Below are positions 57,557 to 64,000 of a stretch of 64,000 nucleotides of DNA, one piece after another. The notes beneath the pieces were generated by a model. That model saw nothing but the letters and a program-made list of their open reading frames with translations, had not been told where the DNA came from and did not search any database. Source of the DNA: Amycolatopsis sacchari (lineage in GTDB: Bacteria; Actinomycetota; Actinomycetes; Mycobacteriales; Pseudonocardiaceae); the NCBI RefSeq assembly GCF_900114035.1, contig NZ_FORP01000005.1, positions 62,001 to 126,000 on the forward strand, in the 5' to 3' direction. The translations under genes and the position numbers were made by a program. Numbering within the stretch: the stretch's first letter is position 1; each line of letters opens with the position of its first letter.

Positions 57557-57976
57557 TCCAGGGGCGGCTCGTCGTGGGACGGGCCGCCCGTGGGGGCGGC
57601 TCCTGGGTGGGGGGCCGTCCGCGGGGGTGGCGTGATCGGTCCGGGCGCGTGGTGTGCCGGGTGCGCTGCCCCGGTTGGCGCGCCGTGCTCCGGTGGCTCC
57701 GCCCGCGGCGCAGAGGTCACCCCCGCTCGCCCCGGCGCGGCTGCCTCCGGGCGGCGCGGCGTGCGAGGCTTCGGCGCGCCTGGTCCCGCTGCCAGCGCGG
57801 TTGCCCCCTCACGTGGCGTGCCGGGTGCGCGCCCCGGTTGGCGCGCCGTGCTCTGGTGGCTCCGCCCGCGGCGCCGAGGTCACCCGGGCGCGCCGCGGCC
57901 GCCTCCGGTCGGCGCGCCGCGGCCGGACCCCGATCCAGGTGGCTTGACCGCGCCGAGACCGGGGTATTCCCCCGCC
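57557..57976. repeat. 420-bp gap with a ~69-bp direct repeat
   Basis: The segments 57654-57723 and 57818-57885 are near-identical (GTGCCGGGTGCG through GAGGTCACCC) and 164 bp apart. No gene is supported in the gap. Near its end TTGACC (57944-57949), a 15-bp spacer and TATTCC (57965-57970) may serve the VanZ-RDD gene. Confidence 0.65.
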
Positions 57977-59122
57977 GTGGTCGCCACGTACCTGCTCCCC
58001 GTCCAGACCGCGCTGGTGCTGTTCCCCCTCGTCGCGCTGGTGCTCATGATCCCGGCCGCCGTCGTCGGGTACCGGCGGCGTGGCCGGGCGGGCGGCCGGA
58101 CCGCCGTCGTCTTCTACGCGTTCGTGTTCTACCTGCTGGCCATCGCCATGCAGACGATCGTGCCGCTGCCCGACGGCAGCGCCTACTGCACCGAACCCAC
58201 CTACGCCAGCAGCCCCCAGCTGCGCCCGTTCAACTTCCTCGACGTGATCGCCCAACGGGGGCACGGCCACTTCGGCCCGGTGGCGCTGCTGCACAACCCA
58301 GCGGTCTGGACCACTGCGCTGAACGTCGTCATGCTGGTGCCGCTCGGAGTTTTCCTCCGGTACGCCGCGAGAATGCGCTTTCTGCCCGCGGTGCTCGTCG
58401 CGTTCGGGGTATCGTTGTTCTTCGAGCTGACGCAGCTGACCGGACTGTGGTTCGTCTATCCGTGCCCGTACCGGCTGTTCAGCGTCGACGACCTGATCCT
58501 CAACACCGCAGGCGGCGCTGTGGGCTGGCTCGCCGCCGGCCCGCTGTCGAAGGTCCTGCCGGAGCTCGACGCCGAACGGGACCGCCGCCGCTACGCCGCG
58601 AAGGTGACCGTACCGCGCCGGTTGTTCGCGCTGGTCACCGACCTCGTGGCGTTCACCGTGCTGATGGCGTTCGTGTTCGGGCTGCTGACGTTGTTCGGCG
58701 AAAGCCTCGAACACCGGCGCACCCTGATCCTCGTGCTGGGGCTGGTGTGGTTCGTGCTGGTACCCACCCTGACCGGCTCCACGCTCGGCAAACGCGCGAT
58801 GCTGCTGCGCGTCCGCCGCACGAACGGCCGTCGTGCGGGGCCCGTGTCACTGGCGGTGCGCAACGGGATCCTGCTCTCGCCGCTGTGGTTGCTGTGGCTG
58901 CTGATGAACCTCGACTGGAACGTGGCCGCGCACCCGGAGCAACTGCTCGTGCCCGCCGGGCTGCTGGTGTCCGTCCTGGTCGTCGTGGTGTGGTCCCCGC
59001 TGGCCATCCTCCTCGACGACGAGCACCGCGCTCCCTACGAACGCCTCACCGGCACGGTGAACACGGCGATCGTGCCGGAACCAGCACCCCGGGAGCGGGT
59101 TCCGGAAGAATCACGGGCGTGA
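57977..59122 (+). CDS. VanZ-RDD fusion membrane protein
   Basis: 381 aa. An N-terminal VanZ-like domain of four to five transmembrane helices (residues ~1-195; LNVVMLVPLGVFLRYAARMR, FFELTQLTG, FSVDDLILNTAGGAVGWLAA) is joined to a C-terminal RDD domain (~200-370; LFALVTDLVAFTVLMAFVFG, TGSTLGKRAMLLRVRRTNGR). VanZ relatives confer low-level teicoplanin tolerance in some Gram-positives, but most are uncharacterised. GTG at 57977 was chosen because hydrophobic sequence begins there. It overlaps the PPOX gene by 4 bp. Confidence 0.82.
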   Translation: MVATYLLPVQTALVLFPLVALVLMIPAAVVGYRRRGRAGGRTAVVFYAFVFYLLAIAMQTIVPLPDGSAYCTEPTYASSPQLRPFNFLDVIAQRGHGHFGPVALLHNPAVWTTALNVVMLVPLGVFLRYAARMRFLPAVLVAFGVSLFFELTQLTGLWFVYPCPYRLFSVDDLILNTAGGAVGWLAAGPLSKVLPELDAERDRRRYAAKVTVPRRLFALVTDLVAFTVLMAFVFGLLTLFGESLEHRRTLILVLGLVWFVLVPTLTGSTLGKRAMLLRVRRTNGRRAGPVSLAVRNGILLSPLWLLWLLMNLDWNVAAHPEQLLVPAGLLVSVLVVVVWSPLAILLDDEHRAPYERLTGTVNTAIVPEPAPRERVPEESRA

Positions 59123-59481
59123 ACCGGCTGGCGGAAGAACGCAACATCTGGCTCTGCACCCTGCGGGCGGACGGCTCGCCGCACCTGACGCCCGTGTGGT
59201 TCGTGCACCTCGACGGGACGTTCTGGATCGGCAGCGGCGCGCGGAACGTCAAGGTGCGCAACATCGAGCGCGATCCCCGGGTGAGTCTCGCGCTCGAAGA
59301 CGGTGACGCGCCGATCGTCGCCGAGGGCCGGGCACGGGTGCACCGCGGCACCCTGCGGCCGGATGTGCTCACCGCGCTCGCGGCGAAGTACGACGGCTGG
59401 GACGCGGCGGCGGAGCTCGAGCCGTTCGGGGCGCGGGTGCTCATCGAGGTCCCCGTGGCGCGCTGGCTGCTCCACCCCTGA
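59119..59481 (+). CDS. Pyridoxamine-5'-phosphate-oxidase-fold (FMN/F420) protein
   Basis: 120 aa split-barrel protein. Typical opening: NIWLCTLRADGSPHLTPVWF and then VHLDGTFWIGSGARNVKVRN, VSLALEDGDAPIVAEGRARV. Related proteins bind F420, FMN or heme; the many F420 users in actinomycetes make F420 plausible. It is translated with the VanZ-RDD protein (GTGA overlap). Its stop abuts the end of the convergent Ldh2-type gene. Confidence 0.82.
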   Translation: MNRLAEERNIWLCTLRADGSPHLTPVWFVHLDGTFWIGSGARNVKVRNIERDPRVSLALEDGDAPIVAEGRARVHRGTLRPDVLTALAAKYDGWDAAAELEPFGARVLIEVPVARWLLHP

Positions 59482-60447
59482 TCACAGCGCCCGCACCGCC
59501 GCGAGCACCTCCTCCGGCACGTCGAAACCGCCCCGTGCCAGTGCCTCCGCCCGCGCCGCCGCGGAGCGGTCGAACGGCATCCGAACCGGGGCATCTCCCG
59601 CCGGGCGCGTGGCCCGGATCGCCTCAGCGTACTGCGATACGTCCCGCTTGAAGTCCTCTGTGGACCGAAGCAGGTCGGGCCGCAGTGCGATGGCCAGGAA
59701 ACCGAAGTCGGTCAGCTCACCCGGCAGGATCGGCGATCCCGCGAGCACCCCCAGCAACTGCACGACGATCGCCAGCCCGCTGCCCCGGTGCCCGCCCCAC
59801 GGTGCGAACGCCCCCGCCAGAGCCGCCGCCGGATCCGTCGTCGGCGCACCCGCCGCGTCGAACGCCACGCCCGGCGGCAGGGGGTCACCGAGCCGCCCGG
59901 CCAGCACGACCTGCGCGTGCACGATCGCCGACGTGCCGACGTCCCAGATCACCGGCCCGTCCGCCCCGGGGAACCCGAAGCACACCGGGTTCGTCCCGAA
60001 CCGCGCCTCCGTTCCGCCGTGCGGCGCGACCCACGGCGTCGCGTTGGACGCGAGCAGGACCACGAGGTCCCGGGCCGTCGCCTGTTCGGCGTAGTAGGAC
60101 AGCATGCCTGTGTAGTACGTGTTGTGGGCACCCACGACGGCGATCCCGGCGGCGGTCGCTTTGTCGACCGCGATCTGCACAGCCCGCTGCGCGACGACGT
60201 AACCGAGCCGGTCGCCGCCGTCGAGCAGCGTCGACACCGGGCTCTCCCGCAGCACGGAAACCGGGCGTGGGGAACCGATTCCGCGGTCCGCGATGCTCAG
60301 GATCCGCGCCAGCCCGCTGTACCCCAGCCCCCGCAGCTCGCAGTCGATCAGGTGGTCCGCGGTGATCGCGGCCTCCTCGGGGGAGAGGCCGAGCCGCCGC
60401 AGTGCTCCGACCGCGACGGCCCTGGCCTCCGCCACCGGCACGAACAT
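59482..60447 (-). CDS. Ldh2/malate-lactate/ureidoglycolate dehydrogenase family oxidoreductase
   Basis: 321 aa. The Ldh_2 fold is shown by ELRGLGYSGLARILSIADRG, then AVVGAHNTYYTGMLSYYAEQ with the active-site His, WVAPHGGTEARFGTNPVCFG for cofactor binding, and the C-terminal GHRGSGLAIVVQLLGVLAGS. The family oxidises 2-hydroxyacids (sulfolactate, ureidoglycolate, malate) or reduces cyclic imines, with NAD(P). Last gene of the seven-gene operon; its ATG shares one base with the stop of the metallo-hydrolase gene. Confidence 0.87.
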   Translation of the reverse strand: MFVPVAEARAVAVGALRRLGLSPEEAAITADHLIDCELRGLGYSGLARILSIADRGIGSPRPVSVLRESPVSTLLDGGDRLGYVVAQRAVQIAVDKATAAGIAVVGAHNTYYTGMLSYYAEQATARDLVVLLASNATPWVAPHGGTEARFGTNPVCFGFPGADGPVIWDVGTSAIVHAQVVLAGRLGDPLPPGVAFDAAGAPTTDPAAALAGAFAPWGGHRGSGLAIVVQLLGVLAGSPILPGELTDFGFLAIALRPDLLRSTEDFKRDVSQYAEAIRATRPAGDAPVRMPFDRSAAARAEALARGGFDVPEEVLAAVRAL

Positions 60448-61235
60448 CAGCCGAGCACCGTCGCCACGGCGGCGGCCGGGCCCCCCAACGCCGGGAACCG
60501 GTCCCGCACGCGGCCGTCGTGCCCCGGGATCACCGTGGCGTTCCGCTCCTCGGCCAGGCGGTTGATCAACGCCAGCGCCCGCCGCATCTCGTCCAGGTCC
60601 GTGAACGCGAAGAACGGCCACTCGTTTTCGATCTGCTCGTAGAAGTGCGCCGCGTCGGCCGCCATGATCAGCGGCCCCGACCGGCTCTCGACGATCGTCA
60701 GCAGCTCGCCGGGGGAGTGGCCGCCGACCGGGATGACCGTCAGCCCCGGCGCCACCTCGGTCTCCTCCGTCACCAGCCGCAGGCGCCCCTCCTTTTCGGC
60801 CCGCCACACGGCTTCCAGGTGCCCCGCCGTCGCAAACTCGCCGTCGAGCTCCCCGCGGTGCCACTTGCCGAACCAGTACTCGTGCTCGGCCACACCCGAC
60901 ACGACCTCGGCGTTGGCGAACAACCCGAGGTGTCCGATGTGGTCGTAGTGGAAGTGCGAAGTGACCACAGTGGACACGTCGAGTGGGTCGACGTCCAGCA
61001 GCCGCAGGGCATCCGGCGTGGAGATGACCGGCTGCTCGCCGAGCCAGTCGCGCTCGGTGATGTCGTACCCCGTGTCCAGCAGCACGATCCGCGAGCCGTC
61101 CCGCAGCACCCAGAAGTTGTAGTCCATCTGGAGATCGCCGTCCGGCTGCCCGTAGGAGGCGTACTCGTGCAGCACGGCGCTCTTCCGCGTCACCCGCTCG
61201 CCGTAGCGGACCTGCACGACCTCGAAGCCGGTCAC
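60447..61235 (-). CDS. Metallo-beta-lactamase-fold hydrolase, lactonase (AHL-lactonase-like) group
   Basis: 262 aa. Metal motif SHFHYDHIGHLGLFANAEVV (HxHxDH), then HSPGELLTIV histidine, AADAAHFYEQ aspartate and VIPGHDGR. It resembles N-acyl-homoserine lactonases and other lactone hydrolases. In this operon it more likely opens a lactone intermediate than quenches signals, which is inference. GTG at 61235 overlaps the upstream gene by 4 bp. Confidence 0.85.
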   Translation of the reverse strand: MTGFEVVQVRYGERVTRKSAVLHEYASYGQPDGDLQMDYNFWVLRDGSRIVLLDTGYDITERDWLGEQPVISTPDALRLLDVDPLDVSTVVTSHFHYDHIGHLGLFANAEVVSGVAEHEYWFGKWHRGELDGEFATAGHLEAVWRAEKEGRLRLVTEETEVAPGLTVIPVGGHSPGELLTIVESRSGPLIMAADAAHFYEQIENEWPFFAFTDLDEMRRALALINRLAEERNATVIPGHDGRVRDRFPALGGPAAAVATVLG

Positions 61236-61987
61236 CGCTCCAGCTCCTCGACGAGGATCGGCACCGCGACCGTCGCGGCGTGGATGCCCACGACGCTGAC
61301 GATCTCCAGCACCTCCATGATCTCCTCCTGCGTCGCCCCGTACCGCACCGCGTTGCGCATGTGCAGCTTCAGCCCGGGTACGTACAGGTGGGTCGCGGAC
61401 GCGTCGAAGGCGGTGTAGATCAGCTCCTTCACCTTCGGCTCCAGCACGCCCGTCCGCCACGGCACGGACGAGAACTCCGTGTACGCCTCGAAAAGCTCCG
61501 GGTCGACCTCCAGGATGCCGTCCCAGAACGAGTGCCAGTACCCGCGGTTCTCGGTGAACTCGGCCTTGATCCGCTCCTGGTTCTCGTCGAGCGGCCTGGG
61601 CCCCTTGCGGATGCCCTCCTCCTCCAGCACTTCCAGCAGGAGCGGAACGCCGATGTTCGACGCGTGGATGCCGAGCGTGGAGGTCAGCTCGATGACCTCC
61701 ATGATCTCCTCCTTGGTCGCGCCGAACGCCAGCGCGGCGCGGATGTGCTGGCGCACGCCCGGCGTGTACAGGTGGGTGGCGGCCGCGTCGGCGGCGATGT
61801 AGACGAACTCCTTCACCTTGTCCGGCAGGTGGTTCTTGCGCCACGGCACCGCGGAGAACTTCAGGTACGCCGCGAGGAAGTCCGGGTCCAGCCGGAGGAT
61901 GTCCTCCCAGGCGTCGCTCCACGTGCCGCGCACCTTGATGAACTCGGCCTTCAGCTCTTCCTGCCGCTGCGTCAGACTCGCCGTCAT
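61232..61987 (-). CDS. Tandem carboxymuconolactone-decarboxylase-like protein
   Basis: 251 aa made of two ~125-residue CMD repeats that align well: AAYLKFSAVPWRKNHLPDKV against EAYTEFSSVPWRTGVLEPKV, then HLYTPGVRQHIRAALAFGAT against HLYVPGLKLHMRNAVRYGAT, then EEIMEVIELTSTLGIHA against EEIMEVLEIVSVVGIHA. Neither repeat has the CxxC of AhpD peroxidases. A decarboxylase or isomerase of a lactone is the best guess. ATG at 61987. Confidence 0.88.
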   Translation of the reverse strand: MTASLTQRQEELKAEFIKVRGTWSDAWEDILRLDPDFLAAYLKFSAVPWRKNHLPDKVKEFVYIAADAAATHLYTPGVRQHIRAALAFGATKEEIMEVIELTSTLGIHASNIGVPLLLEVLEEEGIRKGPRPLDENQERIKAEFTENRGYWHSFWDGILEVDPELFEAYTEFSSVPWRTGVLEPKVKELIYTAFDASATHLYVPGLKLHMRNAVRYGATQEEIMEVLEIVSVVGIHAATVAVPILVEELER

Positions 61988-62883
61988 CGTCGTCCCTTCC
62001 CGTGTTCGTTCTGCAGCCAGCGCACGATTTCCGTGTGGTCGGCGGTCGGCGGCAGCTCCTCGGCCGCCTTCGCCCACAGCTCGACGGCCGACTCGCCGAG
62101 CGCCGACGGCAGGCCCGTCTCCCGCGCGAGTTCCACCGCGATCCGCATGTCCTTGAGCATCAGCCGCAGCCCGAACCCGGAGTCGAACGTGCCGGGCAGC
62201 ACGAACTTCGGCCATTTCGCCTCGGTGGACCCGCTGCGCCCGCTGGAACCGTTGACCACGTCGAGCATCACCTCGGGGTCCAGCCCGAACTCCTGCCCCG
62301 CCAGCAGGGCCTCGGAGCTGACCAGCAGGTGCGTGGCGGACATGAGGTTGTTCAGCGCCTTGAGCGCGTGTCCCGCACCGACGTCGCCGACGTGCTGCAC
62401 CTTGCCCCCGATGCGTTCCAGCACCGGCCGCACGTGCTCGACGTCCTCGGCCGCGCCTCCGGCCATGACGGTCAGCGTGCCCGCCTCGGCGCCGCCGACC
62501 CCGCCGGACACGGGCGCGTCCACCATCGGCACGCCCCGGCTCGCCGCCCACTCCGCGACCGTGCGCGTCGAGTGCGGCCGGGACGAGCCCATGTCGACGA
62601 GGACCGTGCCCGGCCGGGCGGCCTCCAGGAGCCCGTCGGAGTACAGCACCCGCTCCACGACATCGGAGTTCGGCAGCATGAGCAGCACCGCGTCCGCACC
62701 GGCGGCGACCTTGTCCACTTCGGACACCACGGTCGCGCCGAGCGCCGCCACGCGCTCGCGCGCCTCGGGATCGGTGTCGTAGCCGCGCACCTCGTACCCG
62801 GCCTCGACGAGCCTGCGGACCATGGGCGTGCCCATGTTGCCGAGCCCGACGAACCCGAGCGTGGCCCCAGGTTGCAGCGTCAC
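61984..62883 (-). CDS. Beta-hydroxyacid dehydrogenase (HIBADH family)
   Basis: 299 aa. Rossmann motif ATLGFVGLGNMGTPMVRRLV, substrate loop MVDAPVSGGVGGAEAGTLTV, catalytic lysine in GHALKALNNLMSATHLL, C-terminal KDMRIAVELARETG. Oxidises a 3-hydroxyacid or reduces a semialdehyde with NAD(P). It is one of two such enzymes in the operon (see 63676-64000), which implies two hydroxyacid/semialdehyde steps or two stereoisomers. Overlaps neighbours on both sides by 4 bp. Confidence 0.9.
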   Translation of the reverse strand: MTLQPGATLGFVGLGNMGTPMVRRLVEAGYEVRGYDTDPEARERVAALGATVVSEVDKVAAGADAVLLMLPNSDVVERVLYSDGLLEAARPGTVLVDMGSSRPHSTRTVAEWAASRGVPMVDAPVSGGVGGAEAGTLTVMAGGAAEDVEHVRPVLERIGGKVQHVGDVGAGHALKALNNLMSATHLLVSSEALLAGQEFGLDPEVMLDVVNGSSGRSGSTEAKWPKFVLPGTFDSGFGLRLMLKDMRIAVELARETGLPSALGESAVELWAKAAEELPPTADHTEIVRWLQNEHGKGRR

Positions 62884-63275
62884 GGGACCTCGACCCCCTC
62901 TTCGGCCAGCTCGGTGAGCACCCGCTCGGCGACGCGGAAGGACTCCAGCGCCGCCGGCACCCCGCAGTAGATCGCGGTCTGCAGCAGCGCCTCCTGGATC
63001 TCGCTCTGCGTGCAGCCGTTGCGCACCGCGCCGCGGACGTGCACCGCGAGCTCGTGCATCCGGTTGAGCGCGGTGAGCATCACCAGGTTCAGCAGGCTGC
63101 GCGTGCGGCGTTCCAGCCCGTCCCGCGTCCAGACCTCGCCCCAGCAGTACTCGGTGACCAGCTCCTGCACGGGACGGCTGAAGTCCGTGACCTTCGCCAG
63201 CGACCGCTCGACGTGCCCGGCGCCCAGCACCTCCTTCCGCGTCGCGAGTCCCGCTTCGAACCGTGCCTGATCCAT
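62880..63275 (-). CDS. Carboxymuconolactone decarboxylase family protein (PcaC-like)
   Basis: 131 aa, the length of 4-carboxymuconolactone decarboxylase. Sequence TEYCWGEVWTRDGLERRTRS followed by LLNLVMLTALNRMHELAVHV (conserved H), GCTQSEIQEALLQTAIYCGV. Very similar in layout to PcaC, but no other protocatechuate genes are present, so the substrate may be a different gamma-lactone. ATG at 63275, 11 bp after the cupin gene. Confidence 0.87.
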   Translation of the reverse strand: MDQARFEAGLATRKEVLGAGHVERSLAKVTDFSRPVQELVTEYCWGEVWTRDGLERRTRSLLNLVMLTALNRMHELAVHVRGAVRNGCTQSEIQEALLQTAIYCGVPAALESFRVAERVLTELAEEGVEVP

Positions 63276-63286
63276 CGTTTCTCCGT

Positions 63287-63679
63287 TCACTGCTGGTGGG
63301 CGGCGAGGTAGTCGTCCTCGCTGACCGGCGTGTCCCACTGGGTGGTGCCGAGCGAGATCGCCACGTGGGCCATGGCGCAGTCGCTGCTCGCGCCGTGCCA
63401 GTGCCGTTCGCCGGGCGGGACCCACACGACGTCGCCGGGCTGGAGCCGTTGGGGCGCTTCGCCTTCGCTGCACACCCAGCCGCTGCCGGTGGTCACCTGG
63501 AGGATCTGCCCGCGTTCGTGGCGGTGCCAGTGCGTGCGGGCGCCGGGGGTGAAGTAGATCGCGTTGATGGTGACGCCGTCGGTGGTCGGCAGGACGGGGT
63601 CCGCCCACACCGTGCCGTCGAAGGTGGCGCCGCGCTCCTCGGTCTTCGCGCCGTCGGGACGGCCGTGCACGATCTTCAT
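63287..63679 (-). CDS. Cupin-domain protein
   Basis: 130 aa single cupin. Motif 1 GARTHWHRHERGQILQVTTG (His, His, Gln ligands) and motif 2 LQPGDVVWVPPGERHWHGAS (His ligand). It probably binds a metal and acts as an isomerase, dioxygenase or lactone-processing enzyme; small cupins paired with CMD proteins are frequent in catabolic operons. ATG at 63679 overlaps the stop of the dehydrogenase upstream. Confidence 0.87.
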   Translation of the reverse strand: MKIVHGRPDGAKTEERGATFDGTVWADPVLPTTDGVTINAIYFTPGARTHWHRHERGQILQVTTGSGWVCSEGEAPQRLQPGDVVWVPPGERHWHGASSDCAMAHVAISLGTTQWDTPVSEDDYLAAHQQ

Positions 63680-64000
63680 GCGTCCTCCTTGTCGTGCAGG
63701 CGGACGCCGCCCGCCGCGTCGCCGATCGCGTCCACCACGCGGTTGCTGATCTGGTCCGCGTACCCCAGTGACTGCGCCAGCGCGAAGCTCGCCATCGGCC
63801 CGGAGGCGTTGAGCGTCGGCACGCCCAGCTCACGCAGCCGGTTCACGTACAGCACGACGTCCTTCATCATCAGCGTGCTGGTCAGCCCGCCTTCGAGGTA
63901 GTCGCCGTCGACGATGTGCGGGAACCGGTTCAGCGTCGCGAAGTTGATGCCGGTGCTGGCGTTGAACACGTCCAGCAGCTGGTGCATGTCGAGCCCGGCC
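63676..64000 (-). CDS. Beta-hydroxyacid dehydrogenase, C-terminal part (runs off the window)
   Basis: The last ~107 residues of a second HIBADH-family enzyme. GLDMHQLLDVFNASTGINFA is the typical start of the C-terminal helical domain, and TLMMKDVVLYVNRLRELGVP with SGPMASFALAQSLGYADQIS complete it. The nucleotide-binding part lies outside. First visible gene of the operon; it overlaps the cupin gene by 4 bp. It ends NRVVDAIGDAAGGVRLHDK plus EDA. Confidence 0.85.
   Translation of the reverse strand, partial: AGLDMHQLLDVFNASTGINFATLNRFPHIVDGDYLEGGLTSTLMMKDVVLYVNRLRELGVPTLNASGPMASFALAQSLGYADQISNRVVDAIGDAAGGVRLHDKEDA

Noticed and set aside
60447-61235. Quorum-quenching lactonase as primary function
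   Set aside because: The fold fits, but the gene is translationally coupled inside a catabolic operon. No luxI/luxR-type gene is seen, so a metabolic lactone is the better assumption.

Overview
The window is chromosomal DNA of a high-G+C actinomycete. GTG and TTG starts are common, third codon positions are almost all G or C, and many genes overlap by 4 bp (ATGA/GTGA). An F420-type LLM oxidoreductase, a mycothiol-dependent-isomerase-fold protein, a DUF6131 micro-protein, a CsbD protein and sigma-B/F-type promoters point to the Pseudonocardiales, something like Amycolatopsis. That genus call is inference. I see no rRNA, tRNA, insertion sequence, prophage or CRISPR array.

Layout. 0-12 kb: the start of a PAS/SpoIIE-type regulator, a 3-oxoacid CoA-transferase pair (scoBA) with a divergent IclR regulator, an EamA exporter, a MarR gene followed by two decayed copies of its own 3' end, a quinone oxidoreductase, a broken paralogue of it with a second MarR gene, then ilvA, an old-yellow-enzyme, leuB, an LLM oxidoreductase and a LysR regulator. 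12-16.8 kb: a stress-promoter micro-protein, a two-component system, an RDD membrane protein and two large tandem-repeat blocks (4 x 100 bp and about 9 x 36 bp). 16.8-34 kb: a secreted peptidase, an LtaS-like membrane sulfatase-fold protein, several regulator/enzyme pairs with clear palindromic operators, a stand-alone Cas4-like nuclease fused to an SF1 helicase, a DUF4396 protein behind a CsoR-type operator, a TetR-controlled heterodimeric ABC exporter, a GC-rich repeat block and csbD.

34-42.4 kb is a phenylacetate catabolic locus: paaI-paaK-paaR on the minus strand, divergent from paaZ-A-B-C-D-E on the plus strand. The shared intergenic region carries two matching operators, each just downstream of a -10 element. 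PaaK makes phenylacetyl-CoA, PaaABCE epoxidises it with help from PaaD, PaaZ opens and oxidises the ring, and PaaI is the rescue thioesterase. The later beta-oxidation genes (paaF, G, H, J) are not in the window.

42.4-64 kb is a run of small catabolic or redox modules, each with its own regulator type: ArsR/HAD, MerR/thioredoxin, an Lrp/AsnC-led operon (deacetylase-fold hydrolase, MHS transporter, SDR, PanE-like reductase), TetR/nitrilase-permease, RpiR/MFS-GAF-amidohydrolase, and a VanZ-RDD fusion with a PPOX protein. The window ends in a tightly overlapped seven-gene minus-strand operon: two beta-hydroxyacid dehydrogenases, a cupin, two carboxymuconolactone-decarboxylase-like proteins, a lactonase-type metallo-hydrolase and an Ldh2-type dehydrogenase. 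I cannot assign this operon to a known pathway, and it is the best candidate here for an undescribed catabolic system. The other unusual theme is local decay and duplication at gene 3' ends: the marR tails, the SDR-linked repeats, and a convergent gene pair that has lost both expected stop codons.
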